Shown here: in pieces, positions 38,690 through 47,290 of the stretch
Numbering within the stretch: position 1 is the stretch's first letter
Layout: every line of letters starts with the position of its first letter
DNA from: Candidatus Micropelagos thuwalensis
Lineage (GTDB): Bacteria > Pseudomonadota > Alphaproteobacteria > RS24
Direction: 5' to 3'
DNA length: 64,000 bases
Assembly (NCBI RefSeq): GCF_000469155.1
Contig: NZ_AWXE01000001.1
Span: 372,001-436,000 of the forward strand
Notes under the pieces: model-generated
The model's database searches: none
Told to the model about the DNA's origin: nothing
The model's input: the letters and a program-made list of their open reading frames with translations, nothing else
Program-made: the position numbers and the translations under genes

Positions 38690-39922
38690 ATGAATTCCTT
38701 ATCAGATAATATTAATTTAATGCCTTCCAAACGCACTAAAGTCATTGCAAATTTAATGGTTTATCTCCTGAAAAATATTCGCCATGGGACGATAGAAATG
38801 CATTGGCCTGACGGTAAAGTCGAGACCTATCAGGGCAAAGAAAGCATGCACCTTAAAGGCGTCCTGATTGTCCATGATTGGGATCTTTTTAAACAAATTG
38901 TGAGAACCGGTGCGATAGGCTTTGCTGAGGGTTATTTAGCCAATTATTGGTCAACCCCAGATATTTCAGACTTATTAGAAGTCTTAAATTTAAATCTTGA
39001 TGAAATGCAAAGCCATATTGGTAAAAATAAAATTATCAAATTTATGACGCGCCTATCACATATTTTGCGGCCAAATTCCCGATCTGGTTCTAAAAAAAAT
39101 ATCTACGAACATTATGATTTAGGGAATAGTTTCTACGAAAAATGGCTTGATCCGAGCATGACCTATTCATCTGCCATATTTAAAAATAAAAAAAACTCCT
39201 TGGAGACTGCCCAGCACGAAAAATATAAGTCGCTGGCGCAATCGATAGACTTGAAAAAAGAACATCATATCCTTGAGATTGGCTGCGGTTGGGGCGGGTT
39301 TGCGGAATATGCAGCAACTCACATTGGATGCCGCGTGACCGGCTTAACAATCAGTCAAGCGCAATATGACTATGCTTGTGACCGCATACGCAAAAAAGGG
39401 CTGTCAGATAGGGTCAATATCAAATTACAAGATTACAGAGATATACAAGGTGATTTTGATAGGATTGCTTCTATTGAGATGTTTGAAGCCGTAGGAGAAA
39501 AGTATTGGCCTACTTTTTTTACCAAAGTCTCCAGTATCTTAAAACCAGGTGGTAAAGCTGGCCTACAAATCATCACAATTGATGACAAAAAATTCAAAAC
39601 CTACCGAAAAAATGCTGATTTTATTCAAAAATACATATTTCCGGGTGGCATGCTCCCTTCAAAAGATGCTTTGAATGACGAATTCAATAAGGTACATCTC
39701 AAACTTCAAGAAACAGTCGATTTTCGTTTGGATTATGCCGAGACCTTAGCGAGATGGAGGGCCAGGTTTAATGAACAGTGGCATGAAATCAAACTTATGG
39801 GCTTTGACGAACGCTTTAAGCACATGTGGGAATATTATCTTGCTTATTGTGAAGCAGGTTTCAAAACTGGAACAATTGACGTATCACAATTTTATTTGCA
39901 TAAAGCCAAATCTAATCCATAA
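38690..39922 (+). CDS. cyclopropane-fatty-acyl-phospholipid synthase-family methyltransferase
   Basis: SAM-dependent enzyme that adds a methyl or methylene group to an unsaturated acyl chain in membrane phospholipid. The 410-residue protein has the IYEHYDLGNSFYEKWLD block (about residues 138-154) that binds lipid, the SAM motif LEIGCGWGGFAEYAA (195-209) and SIEMFEAVGEKYWPTFF (about 265), then GGMLPSK and RLDYAETLARWRARF. The cassette context favours the CfaA/UfaM-type methylase branch over a plain cyclopropane synthase, but the two cannot be separated by eye. Confidence 0.9.
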   Translation: MNSLSDNINLMPSKRTKVIANLMVYLLKNIRHGTIEMHWPDGKVETYQGKESMHLKGVLIVHDWDLFKQIVRTGAIGFAEGYLANYWSTPDISDLLEVLNLNLDEMQSHIGKNKIIKFMTRLSHILRPNSRSGSKKNIYEHYDLGNSFYEKWLDPSMTYSSAIFKNKKNSLETAQHEKYKSLAQSIDLKKEHHILEIGCGWGGFAEYAATHIGCRVTGLTISQAQYDYACDRIRKKGLSDRVNIKLQDYRDIQGDFDRIASIEMFEAVGEKYWPTFFTKVSSILKPGGKAGLQIITIDDKKFKTYRKNADFIQKYIFPGGMLPSKDALNDEFNKVHLKLQETVDFRLDYAETLARWRARFNEQWHEIKLMGFDERFKHMWEYYLAYCEAGFKTGTIDVSQFYLHKAKSNP

Positions 39923-39991
39923 CGCTCTAAACGGCGTATAACAGTCATACATATAAACCGGCATAGTCAATCTGCGGTTCAGGAGGTCTAA

Positions 39992-40453
39992 ATGTCTACC
40001 GCAGAAACATTAAATAACGATTTTCGTCTGGAAAACTTTTTTGTCGGAGATTTCGTATCAGACGGCATAATTGTAAAGCCCAATGGGAAATTAATCAGGC
40101 GCTTTAAAGTCGAGGGGCAATCAAATTTTAAAAAAGGAACGCTAACCCTCAACGAAAAATTCACTTATGACGATGGCGAAGTTGATAAGCGTGTATGGCA
40201 AATCTTATGTTTGCCGGATGGGTCATACGAAGGTTATACAACCGACCTTGTTGGGCCACCGCCCCGTAACCACCCGACTGAAAACCTTTTTAGTTGGTCT
40301 TACCGCCTGAAATTGCCAGTTAAAAATATCCCCGTAACGTTGCGATTCACGGATATGATGCATTTTCATAATAATGCAATCAGCAATGTGGCAACCATCA
40401 GCAAATTCAGCTTGCCGGTACTAAAAATATTCCAGACATTCAATAAAGTATAA
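39992..40453 (+). CDS. DUF3833 family protein
   Basis: A 153-residue protein with an excellent Shine-Dalgarno sequence (AGGAGGT). The motifs LENFFVGDFVSDGIIVKPNG, RRFKVEG and LTLNEKFTYDDGEVDKRVWQI are the DUF3833 core. Most DUF3833 proteins are lipoproteins; this one has no signal peptide, so it may act in the cytoplasm or its export signal may have been lost. It ends with a TAA directly followed by the reverse-strand stop of the SDR gene. Function is unknown, but it belongs to the photo-oxidative lipid cassette. Confidence 0.85.
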   Translation: MSTAETLNNDFRLENFFVGDFVSDGIIVKPNGKLIRRFKVEGQSNFKKGTLTLNEKFTYDDGEVDKRVWQILCLPDGSYEGYTTDLVGPPPRNHPTENLFSWSYRLKLPVKNIPVTLRFTDMMHFHNNAISNVATISKFSLPVLKIFQTFNKV

Positions 40454-41218
40454 TTAGCGAGAGAGTAACCGCACAAATAATTGGCGTGGTAAAAAGGTCA
40501 GAAGCCTTAGCCAGAACGTAAATCGTTTTGGGAATGTGATGCGCGTATGATTTTTTTCAAGCCCATCTACCATAGCCTTAGCAGCCTTAGTGACATCCAT
40601 TAAAGCAGGCATATGAAAGGTGTTTTTTTGTGTCGCTGGCGTATCAATAAAGCCTGGAGCGACCATATTCACGCTTAAACCATACTTCGCAAGGTCAACA
40701 GCCATGGCCTCCCCCATATTAAGAAGAGCCGCTTTTGTAGAACCATAAGCAGCAGAGGTTGGCAAACCGTTATAGCCCGCCACAGAAGATACCAGCACGA
40801 TTTGACCTTTCTTACGAGCAATCATGAAAGGATATGCTGCGGCAATCATATTGACTGTGCCAGTTAAATTCACATCAAAACTTTCATCAAAAACAGACAC
40901 GTCAAATTCAGGAAAATGCGTCGGTAAATAGATACCCGCATTCGCAATAATCATCGCCAATGAACCAATTTCAGTTTCAATTTTCTGCGCTGTTTGTGAC
41001 ATTCCCTCACGGTCAGTCACATCGCATTCAAAGGCATTAATGTTTTGGTGCAAGGCGGCAATCTTATCGAGTTTTTTACTGCTACGCGCTGATATTGCGA
41101 CCTTCCAGCCCCGTTCAGCCATTTCCATAGCCACAGCCGCACCAATACCCGAACTTGCACCTGATATCCAAACAACCCCGTCAGAAGGCTGCATGGCTGA
41201 TAATTTTCGATTATTCAA
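40454..41218 (-). CDS. short-chain dehydrogenase/reductase
   Basis: NAD(P)-dependent oxidoreductase with a complete active site: GASSGIGAAVA near residue 20, IANAGIY, the catalytic Ser in VSSVAGYNGLP, and Tyr and Lys in AAYGSTKAALL 13 and 17 residues later. The C-terminal 30 residues are hydrophobic and basic (FWLRLLTFLPRQLFVRLLSR), suggesting membrane association. The frame starts at TTG 41218 with AAGGA upstream; ATG 41194 is an alternative without a Shine-Dalgarno sequence. It overlaps the DUF6134-like gene by eight bases. SDRs of this type are regular members of the cassette. Confidence 0.85.
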   Translation of the reverse strand: MNNRKLSAMQPSDGVVWISGASSGIGAAVAMEMAERGWKVAISARSSKKLDKIAALHQNINAFECDVTDREGMSQTAQKIETEIGSLAMIIANAGIYLPTHFPEFDVSVFDESFDVNLTGTVNMIAAAYPFMIARKKGQIVLVSSVAGYNGLPTSAAYGSTKAALLNMGEAMAVDLAKYGLSVNMVAPGFIDTPATQKNTFHMPALMDVTKAAKAMVDGLEKNHTRITFPKRFTFWLRLLTFLPRQLFVRLLSR

Positions 41219-41972
41219 ATGGGTTTTCCTTCAACAAAATATCAGAGGCATAGTGCCATTTCTTTTTTGGAGGGATTTTTTCACTGCTGCATATTTCGTA
41301 TATGGCATCGCGCTTCTTTCTGAAAGCACCACCGACCCATGCTCCTTGGCGAGTGTAATAGGCATCCCCCTTAGCAAAACTATATGTGAGGACATCCTTC
41401 ATCTCACCTAAAACATTAAGCTGTTTAAGCCCTAAAAATGTAGTTTCAACCTCAATAGGGTCGCCATTCTGATGATTGACCAGTTCCTTCTTCGTGAGTG
41501 ACTCGGGGTTCCAAAAAGTTGCAGGCATTAAGGCTTTATCAATGACACCACTAAATTTACTGCCTTCAACAACGAGCCCCTCTTTACGCAAAACACCTTT
41601 TGCAAAGCGCTTTTTATCCTGTTCTTTGGTCTCCGTTATAAAAGCCACCAGCCGCCCATCTTCCCAGTATTCAACTGCATCATGACGGAAATCAGCAACC
41701 TTAATAAAGCCTAGCTTCACAATAATTTCAAAATGGGTTTTAACGACGAGATTATTTCCACCTGGAAAAAACTCCATGTGATGAAAGCCGACGGCATTAC
41801 CTTTATATTTAATAAGAAAAGATTTAGTGCCTTCTGGTGGGACAGCCGCCCGCCAATCCTGTGCAGGATACTCAAAAGCTATTGAGCTACTCTCTGCGTA
41901 AGAAGGAGGTATTAATGATAGCTGAATAAAAGCTAGAGCAAGGATGCTAAGATATAAAATCCTTGAGAACAC
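41211..41972 (-). CDS. exported DUF6134-like protein
   Basis: A 253-residue protein with a Sec signal peptide (hydrophobic LYLSILALAFIQLSLIPPSYA, cleavage near residue 28). The mature part is a single predominantly beta domain resembling the DUF6134 and DUF3108 families, which begin with SFLIKYKGNAVGFHHMEF. I place the start at GTG 41972, which has ACAGG seven bases upstream; TTG 41978 is possible. Either start lies inside the chrR-like gene, giving an overlap of about 26 bases and tight coupling. Members are found beside ChrR and SDR genes in photo-oxidative-stress clusters; the molecular role is unknown. Confidence 0.75.
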   Translation of the reverse strand: MFSRILYLSILALAFIQLSLIPPSYAESSSIAFEYPAQDWRAAVPPEGTKSFLIKYKGNAVGFHHMEFFPGGNNLVVKTHFEIIVKLGFIKVADFRHDAVEYWEDGRLVAFITETKEQDKKRFAKGVLRKEGLVVEGSKFSGVIDKALMPATFWNPESLTKKELVNHQNGDPIEVETTFLGLKQLNVLGEMKDVLTYSFAKGDAYYTRQGAWVGGAFRKKRDAIYEICSSEKIPPKKKWHYASDILLKENPFE

Positions 41973-42609
41973 GCCCAAACCTGTCTTTAAATTTTAATGA
42001 GCCAGACGTGACGGCTAAACATAAGCATACTTCGTCACCTACGGCCTTTGGACGGTGTTCTACCTTACCATCAGCGATTGCGAGATCACCTCGGCTGTAA
42101 ATTTCGCCACCATCAATAAATGCACCTCTCAGCACAAGCGTGGCCTCAATGCCTTCATGCGCGTGACGCGGTGCAGATTTACCAGGCTGTATTCTTAAGA
42201 GACGAATATCGCTGGAAGACTCTGCGGCTTTAATTTTTGATGATTTAACACCAGGATAAGAGAAAGACCATTTTAGATCATCGACATCTGAAGACAAAGC
42301 GCGACGAAGAGGTAATGGCAAATCTATATCTGAACAAGAAACGATTTCATCAACTGGTTCTGGTTCTTCGGCAACCAACTCAACGATAGTGTCATTGTCA
42401 AGCATATCCATAAGTGAATGAACACTATCTTCAGACATTCCCACTGGATCTTCACTATCAATAAATGAAGCATTGAGGTTATCAGCGAAATCAAGTTTTT
42501 TGCGTGCTTCAGGCTCCAGTGTCAGATAACTGGCGACAAGAATACTCATCGGCGCATCAAGAGTGCCTGCCGAATATTGTAGTAATAATGTGTCTATGTC
42601 TGCTGACAT
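41947..42609 (-). CDS. ChrR-like cupin protein with degenerate anti-sigma zinc site
   Basis: The 220-residue protein matches ChrR along its length. The N-terminal helical part (LLLQYSAGTLDAPMSILVAS) aligns with the zinc-binding anti-sigma domain, and the C-terminal cupin (about 115-215) has RHAHEGIEATLVLRG. All four zinc ligands of the anti-sigma domain are replaced: the HxxxCxxC motif reads Y28-xxx-E32-xx-A35, and the early His is gone. The cupin metal ligands H149, H151, E155 and H185 are intact. No ECF sigma gene is adjacent; the upstream neighbour is divergent cysK. It could be a cupin sensor without sigma-factor control, or a diverged anti-sigma factor acting on a distant sigma factor. 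Confidence 0.82.
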   Translation of the reverse strand: MSADIDTLLLQYSAGTLDAPMSILVASYLTLEPEARKKLDFADNLNASFIDSEDPVGMSEDSVHSLMDMLDNDTIVELVAEEPEPVDEIVSCSDIDLPLPLRRALSSDVDDLKWSFSYPGVKSSKIKAAESSSDIRLLRIQPGKSAPRHAHEGIEATLVLRGAFIDGGEIYSRGDLAIADGKVEHRPKAVGDEVCLCLAVTSGSLKFKDRFGRVLKDFIS

Positions 42610-42755
42610 TTAAAAATCCGAGTTAAGTACACGTTTCAAATAATAACTTTAATACGATATATATTTCATTTTGGTTCACAGACAAACTTAAAAGATGAGC
42701 TCTTGCGTGTTTATTCCAGTCCCATTAAGTAAAAAAGGATGAAGGAGACCCAAAA

Positions 42756-43754
42756 ATGACCATCCATCACAATATGATTGATGCTATTGGCAATACACCG
42801 TTAATAAAACTAAAAAAAGCGTCAGAACTCACAGGATGCAACATCCTTGGAAAAGCCGAATTTATGAATCCTGGTCAGTCCGTAAAAGATCGCGCTGCCC
42901 TGCAAATTATCCGCGATGCAGAAGCTAAAGGTCAATTAAAGCCAGGCGGAACAATTGTAGAGGGTACTGCTGGAAATACAGGCATTGGTATAGCTCTCGT
43001 CGCCAACGCGCTGGGATATAACTCCGTCATAGTTATCCCTGAAACCCAAAGTCAGGAAAAGAAAGATATGCTGTGTTTATGTGGGGCAGAACTGATTGAA
43101 GTCCCCGCTGTCCCTTATAAAGACGATAATAATTACGTTAAATATTCTGGTCGTCTGGCAGAGAAACTCGCTTCTGAAAGCGAAAATGGAGCCATATGGG
43201 CCAACCAATTCGATAATACAGCCAACCGAGATGCCCATATCATGACAACCGGCCCGGAAGTCTGGTCTCAGACCGAAGGAAAAGTTGATGGCTTTACCTG
43301 CGCCATCGGAACCGGCGGCACATTGGCCGGAACCGGCATGTTTCTGAAGGAAAAAAATAACGATATTCAAATCGCAGCAGCAGACCCGATGGGTGCAGCC
43401 ATGTATCATTGGTACAAACATGGTGAATTAAAATCTGAAGGCACTTCTATCACCGAAGGTATTGGACAGGGCCGCGTCACGGCAAATCTTGTGGATGCGC
43501 CAATTGATGATGCCTACCAAATTTCAGATGAAGAAGCTTTGCCAATTGTATTTGATTTATTGAAGCATGAAGGCTTATGCCTTGGCGGATCAAGCGGTAT
43601 TAATATCGCCGGTGCTATGCGCATGGCTGAAAATTTAGGGCCAGGCCACACAATTGTAACCATTCTTTGCGATTACGGCACACGTTATCAAAGCAAATTG
43701 TTCAATGCTGCGTTTTTAAAAGAGAAAAACCTCCCCTGCCCTGAATGGTTGTAA
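42756..43754 (+). CDS. cysK: cysteine synthase
   Basis: PLP enzyme that makes cysteine from O-acetylserine and sulfide. The 332-residue protein has the PLP lysine K44 in NPGQSVKDRAA, the substrate loop EGTAGNTGIGIAL (about 69-81), and the phosphate-binding GTGGTLAGTG (about 189-198). A GAAGGAGA precedes the ATG. It is slightly longer at the C-terminus than E. coli CysK, like the CysK-type proteins of Alphaproteobacteria; cystathionine beta-synthase-like activity cannot be ruled out. Confidence 0.93.
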   Translation: MTIHHNMIDAIGNTPLIKLKKASELTGCNILGKAEFMNPGQSVKDRAALQIIRDAEAKGQLKPGGTIVEGTAGNTGIGIALVANALGYNSVIVIPETQSQEKKDMLCLCGAELIEVPAVPYKDDNNYVKYSGRLAEKLASESENGAIWANQFDNTANRDAHIMTTGPEVWSQTEGKVDGFTCAIGTGGTLAGTGMFLKEKNNDIQIAAADPMGAAMYHWYKHGELKSEGTSITEGIGQGRVTANLVDAPIDDAYQISDEEALPIVFDLLKHEGLCLGGSSGINIAGAMRMAENLGPGHTIVTILCDYGTRYQSKLFNAAFLKEKNLPCPEWL

Positions 43755-43784
43755 GTGAGTAAGTTTAAGAAAGTGACTTTGTGA

Positions 43785-44321
43785 ATGGCGCGTGAAGATA
43801 GAATTACTGCAGATGTAACCATGTTGGAGATGCTTTCACCGCCAAAGCTTAATCTTACATGGCCTATCAGTGGGCTCGCCTTCATTGAAACCCCAGAACC
43901 CGAAATCAAACAATACCGCGCCATATACCATGCCGTCGGGGATAATCATTTTTGGGTAAACAGAAAGCGATTGACGGATGGGCAATTGGGCGCGCTTCTT
44001 TACCATCCGGAAAATTATGTTACCCAGCTTTGGAAAGATAACGAATGTATCGGTTTTACCGAATATCACGCACGGCATTTCCCTCAAATGGAAATTGTTT
44101 TTGTCGGGCTTGTAGCGTCTGAAACGGGGAAGGGCCTCGGGCGGGCTATGCTATCTCACACCTTACAAAAAATATGGAACCGCAACCCCACACGTGTGAT
44201 TATCGAAACAAATACATTAGATCACCCGTCAGCCCTGCCATTATACCAAAAAATCGGTTTTAAGCCTTATAAACGCAAAAGAGTGTCGATTAAAACACGC
44301 AATAAATTTGAGATAATTTAA
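43785..44321 (+). CDS. GNAT-family N-acetyltransferase
   Basis: Acetyl-CoA-dependent transferase, 178 residues. The GNAT core includes [23 protein letters not shown], the acetyl-CoA loop [12 protein letters not shown] (about residue 115) and [18 protein letters not shown] near the end. The substrate is unknown. It starts 31 bases after cysK and may be cotranscribed. Later in-frame ATGs at 43821 and 43830 could also be used. Its TAA overlaps the reverse-strand stop of aapP within TTAA. Confidence 0.85.
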   Translation: MAREDRITADVTMLEMLSPPKLNLTWPISGLAFIETPEPEIKQYRAIYHAVGDNHFWVNRKRLTDGQLGALLYHPENYVTQLWKDNECIGFTEYHARHFPQMEIVFVGLVASETGKGLGRAMLSHTLQKIWNRNPTRVIIETNTLDHPSALPLYQKIGFKPYKRKRVSIKTRNKFEII

Positions 44322-45061
44322 TCACCGATAATCTGACTTAGAAACATTTTAGTACGATCATTTTGTGGGTTATCAAAAAATGCAGTTGGGGTATTTTCTT
44401 CAATAATTTCACCCTCATCCATAAAAATCACACGGTCAGCAACGCGTCGTGCAAATCCCATTTCATGCGTGACACAAAGCATTGTCATGCCCTGCTTAGC
44501 CAAATCAACCATAACCTCCAGCACCTCCTTTATCATTTCAGGATCAAGCGCTGATGTCGGCTCATCAAACAACATGATACGCGGCTGCATGCAAAGTGAC
44601 CTCGCAATAGCTACCCGTTGTTGCTGACCACCAGAGAGCTGCCCGGGATATTTGTCGGCCTGATCGGGAATACGGACACGCTCCAAATATGTCAAAGCAA
44701 GCGCTTCAGCTTCGGCGCGCGGTTCGCCCTTCACCCAAACAGGCGCAACAATGCAATTCTCCAGAACAGTCATGTGTGGAAACAAGTTAAATTGCTGGAA
44801 CACCATGCCAACTTCAGAACGGATGTGGTCAATATTTTTAATCTTGTCATCAAGAGGTATACCGTCAACGATAATTTCTCCACCGTCATGTCTCTCCAGG
44901 TGGTTTATACACCTAATTAATGTTGATTTACCTGAGCCAGAGGGGCCGCAAATAACAATCTTTTCACCAGCCACAACAGATAGATTAATGTTTTTGAGAA
45001 CATGGAATTCTCCAAAATACTTATCCAAATGATTAATCTCGATTATGCGTTTTTCACTCAT
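44318..45061 (-). CDS. aapP: general L-amino acid ABC transporter ATP-binding protein
   Basis: ATPase of the AapJQMP importer. The 247-residue protein has Walker [20 protein letters not shown] (about residues 34-52), the Q-loop [17 protein letters not shown], the signature [16 protein letters not shown], Walker [16 protein letters not shown] and the H-loop [10 protein letters not shown], all typical of polar amino-acid (PAAT) ATPases. Its ATG overlaps the aapM stop (ATGA). It is the last gene of the four-gene operon. Confidence 0.95.
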   Translation of the reverse strand: MSEKRIIEINHLDKYFGEFHVLKNINLSVVAGEKIVICGPSGSGKSTLIRCINHLERHDGGEIIVDGIPLDDKIKNIDHIRSEVGMVFQQFNLFPHMTVLENCIVAPVWVKGEPRAEAEALALTYLERVRIPDQADKYPGQLSGGQQQRVAIARSLCMQPRIMLFDEPTSALDPEMIKEVLEVMVDLAKQGMTMLCVTHEMGFARRVADRVIFMDEGEIIEENTPTAFFDNPQNDRTKMFLSQIIGD

Positions 45062-46125
45062 TTATCTTCTCCTTTGACTGAAAAACGCCGTTCAACCGAT
45101 TTAGAATAATGTGACATGGCAAAACAAAATACCCAAAAGACAAGCCCCGCAAACACAAATCCAGTAATGGGTACTTGTGGTGATGTCCAATTTGGATCTG
45201 TGAAATGAAAACTTATAATACCAAGTAAGTCAAAAATGCCTACAATCATCACCAATGTTGTATCCTTAAACAACCCGATAAATGTATTAACGATACCCGG
45301 AATTGATATCACCAAAGCCTGCGGCAAGATAATCAACCGCATAGATTTCCAGTAAGACAGACCGATAGACTTAGCCGCCTCATATTGGCCTTTGGGTATC
45401 GCCTGAAGTCCGCCCCTTATGACCTCTGCCATATAGGCAGAAGCAAACAAGGATACCCCTATCAGACATCTTAGCAGAGCATCGAAATTCATCCCTTCTG
45501 GCAAAAATAGAGGCAACATGACACTCGCCATAAACAAAACAGTAATAAGCGGAACACCGCGCCAAAACTCAATAAATGCAATGGACATAATTCGAATAAT
45601 GGGAAGTTCTGAGCGTCGTCCAAGTGCCAGCAAAATGCCTAATGGTAAGGAAACAACAATGCCTGTAACCGCAATCACCAATGTCACCAATAAGCCGCCC
45701 CATTGATTTGTTTCGACATAACCCAGCCCCAAAACCCTACCAGATAAAAGAATAAAGGTCAGAACCGGATAAACAGTCAGCATCACTATAGCGAGCTGTT
45801 TTTTGAAACCTACGCGTTCAACCATCAAGAAACCTAAGCCCAACGCGCCAAGTACAAATACAATATTAACCCGCCACTGCTCAGCTTCAGGATAATTGCC
45901 GTAAATGAATTGGTTGAATTTTGCAGTAATAAATGGCCAACAAGCGCCATAAGGATTCGACATACAACTGGCTTTATCTGCTCCAAAGAAACTGGCATTA
46001 ATAAATGCCCACGACACCACGCCGTCTATCGTCACATAAACCAACCAAAAACTAATCAAGCTAAGGAAAGTGTTCATTCGTGTCGCAAAAAGATTTTCGC
46101 GCGACCATTTTATAAATTGCTGCAT
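45058..46125 (-). CDS. aapM: general L-amino acid ABC transporter permease AapM
   Basis: Inner-membrane permease of 355 residues. It has an N-terminal anchor (about 17-40), a periplasmic segment and a C-terminal transmembrane domain with the PAAT EAA-type loop [20 protein letters not shown] then [23 protein letters not shown] (about residues 250-290). Its ATG directly follows the aapQ stop. AapM and AapQ form the heterodimeric pore. Confidence 0.93.
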   Translation of the reverse strand: MQQFIKWSRENLFATRMNTFLSLISFWLVYVTIDGVVSWAFINASFFGADKASCMSNPYGACWPFITAKFNQFIYGNYPEAEQWRVNIVFVLGALGLGFLMVERVGFKKQLAIVMLTVYPVLTFILLSGRVLGLGYVETNQWGGLLVTLVIAVTGIVVSLPLGILLALGRRSELPIIRIMSIAFIEFWRGVPLITVLFMASVMLPLFLPEGMNFDALLRCLIGVSLFASAYMAEVIRGGLQAIPKGQYEAAKSIGLSYWKSMRLIILPQALVISIPGIVNTFIGLFKDTTLVMIVGIFDLLGIISFHFTDPNWTSPQVPITGFVFAGLVFWVFCFAMSHYSKSVERRFSVKGEDK

Positions 46126-47289
46126 CTACTTCTCCACCAAAGCGACACGCGCATTGTAAATGTTCATCACAAATGAGGTGAACAAGCTTAAGAAGAGATA
46201 AATACTCATCGTGACGAAAATAATCTCAACTGCCTGACCGGTTTGGTTCAACGCAGTTCCGGCAAAAACTGATACCAGATCGGGATAAGCAATTGCCGCA
46301 GCTAAAGAAGAGTTTTTAGCCAGATTTAGATACTGGCTCGTCAGTGGCGGAATAATAACCCGCATGGCTTGTGGAATGATGACCTTATTCATGGTCACAG
46401 AAGTTGGTAGGCCTAAAGCTTTAGCAGCTTCGAACTGCCCTTTTGAAACTGATAAAATCCCAGCCCTAACAATCTCGGCAATAAAAGATGCCGTATAAAG
46501 GGAAAGCGCGATGAGTAAGGCTACAAATTCGGGCGTGAAGCTCAAGCCTCCCCGGAAGTTAAACCCCCTCAATGCAGGGAGGTTAGCCTCAAAGGGGACA
46601 CCCCATAAGCTGAGATACCCGCCAAGACACACCCCACCAATAATGAAATAATTCCGAACATAGGCCCTGTTCCGCCCAGTCAATTCACGCATTTTTCGTG
46701 CTTCACGAGCAACTAAAAACCACCCTCCAAAAAACAAGCCAATCGCCCAAAGCAAAAACCCACCGCCCGGTAATGTTGTGAACCAAGGGAGATAAAGCCC
46801 GCGATTATTGAGAAAAAAGACTTCCCATAAAGCTAAGCTTTTTCTGGGATGGGGAAGAATTTCAATCAACAACACATACCAGAAAAGAATTTGTATTAAT
46901 AAAGGCAGGTTTCTGAATATCTCAACATAAAGAAATGCCAGCTTTGACACCAACCAGTTATCTGATAAGCGCGCAAGCCCCACCATAAATCCGATTACGG
47001 TGGCGAAAAAAATCCCTAATACTGACACTATCGCTGTGTTTAAAAGCCCGACAAGCAAAAGACGCTGATAGCTGGATGTTTCATCATAGGCAATGAGCTT
47101 TTGATTGATATCAAAGCCAGTATTGTTATCAAGAAAGCCAAAACCTGTGGCCACATTCTGACGCGCTAGATTGGCAATCGTGTTGTCTACAAGCCACCAG
47201 ACAAGCCCCAAAAAGGCGGCAACCATGAGTATCTGGACAGTAAGATTACGACCATTCTGGCTAGACCATAATGAAGAGATTATTTTCAT
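46126..47289 (-). CDS. aapQ: general L-amino acid ABC transporter permease AapQ
   Basis: Inner-membrane permease of 387 residues from ATG 47289, which lies one base after the aapJ stop codon. The longer frame to 47340 would overlap aapJ and adds no recognised sequence. The C-terminal domain has YTASFIAEIVRAGILSVSKG then QFEAAKALGLPTSVTMNKVIIPQAMR, the EAA loop that docks on AapP. A long periplasmic region (about 38-65) after the first membrane helix is characteristic of this subunit. Confidence 0.93.
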   Translation of the reverse strand: MKIISSLWSSQNGRNLTVQILMVAAFLGLVWWLVDNTIANLARQNVATGFGFLDNNTGFDINQKLIAYDETSSYQRLLLVGLLNTAIVSVLGIFFATVIGFMVGLARLSDNWLVSKLAFLYVEIFRNLPLLIQILFWYVLLIEILPHPRKSLALWEVFFLNNRGLYLPWFTTLPGGGFLLWAIGLFFGGWFLVAREARKMRELTGRNRAYVRNYFIIGGVCLGGYLSLWGVPFEANLPALRGFNFRGGLSFTPEFVALLIALSLYTASFIAEIVRAGILSVSKGQFEAAKALGLPTSVTMNKVIIPQAMRVIIPPLTSQYLNLAKNSSLAAAIAYPDLVSVFAGTALNQTGQAVEIIFVTMSIYLFLSLFTSFVMNIYNARVALVEK

Positions 47290-47290
47290 A

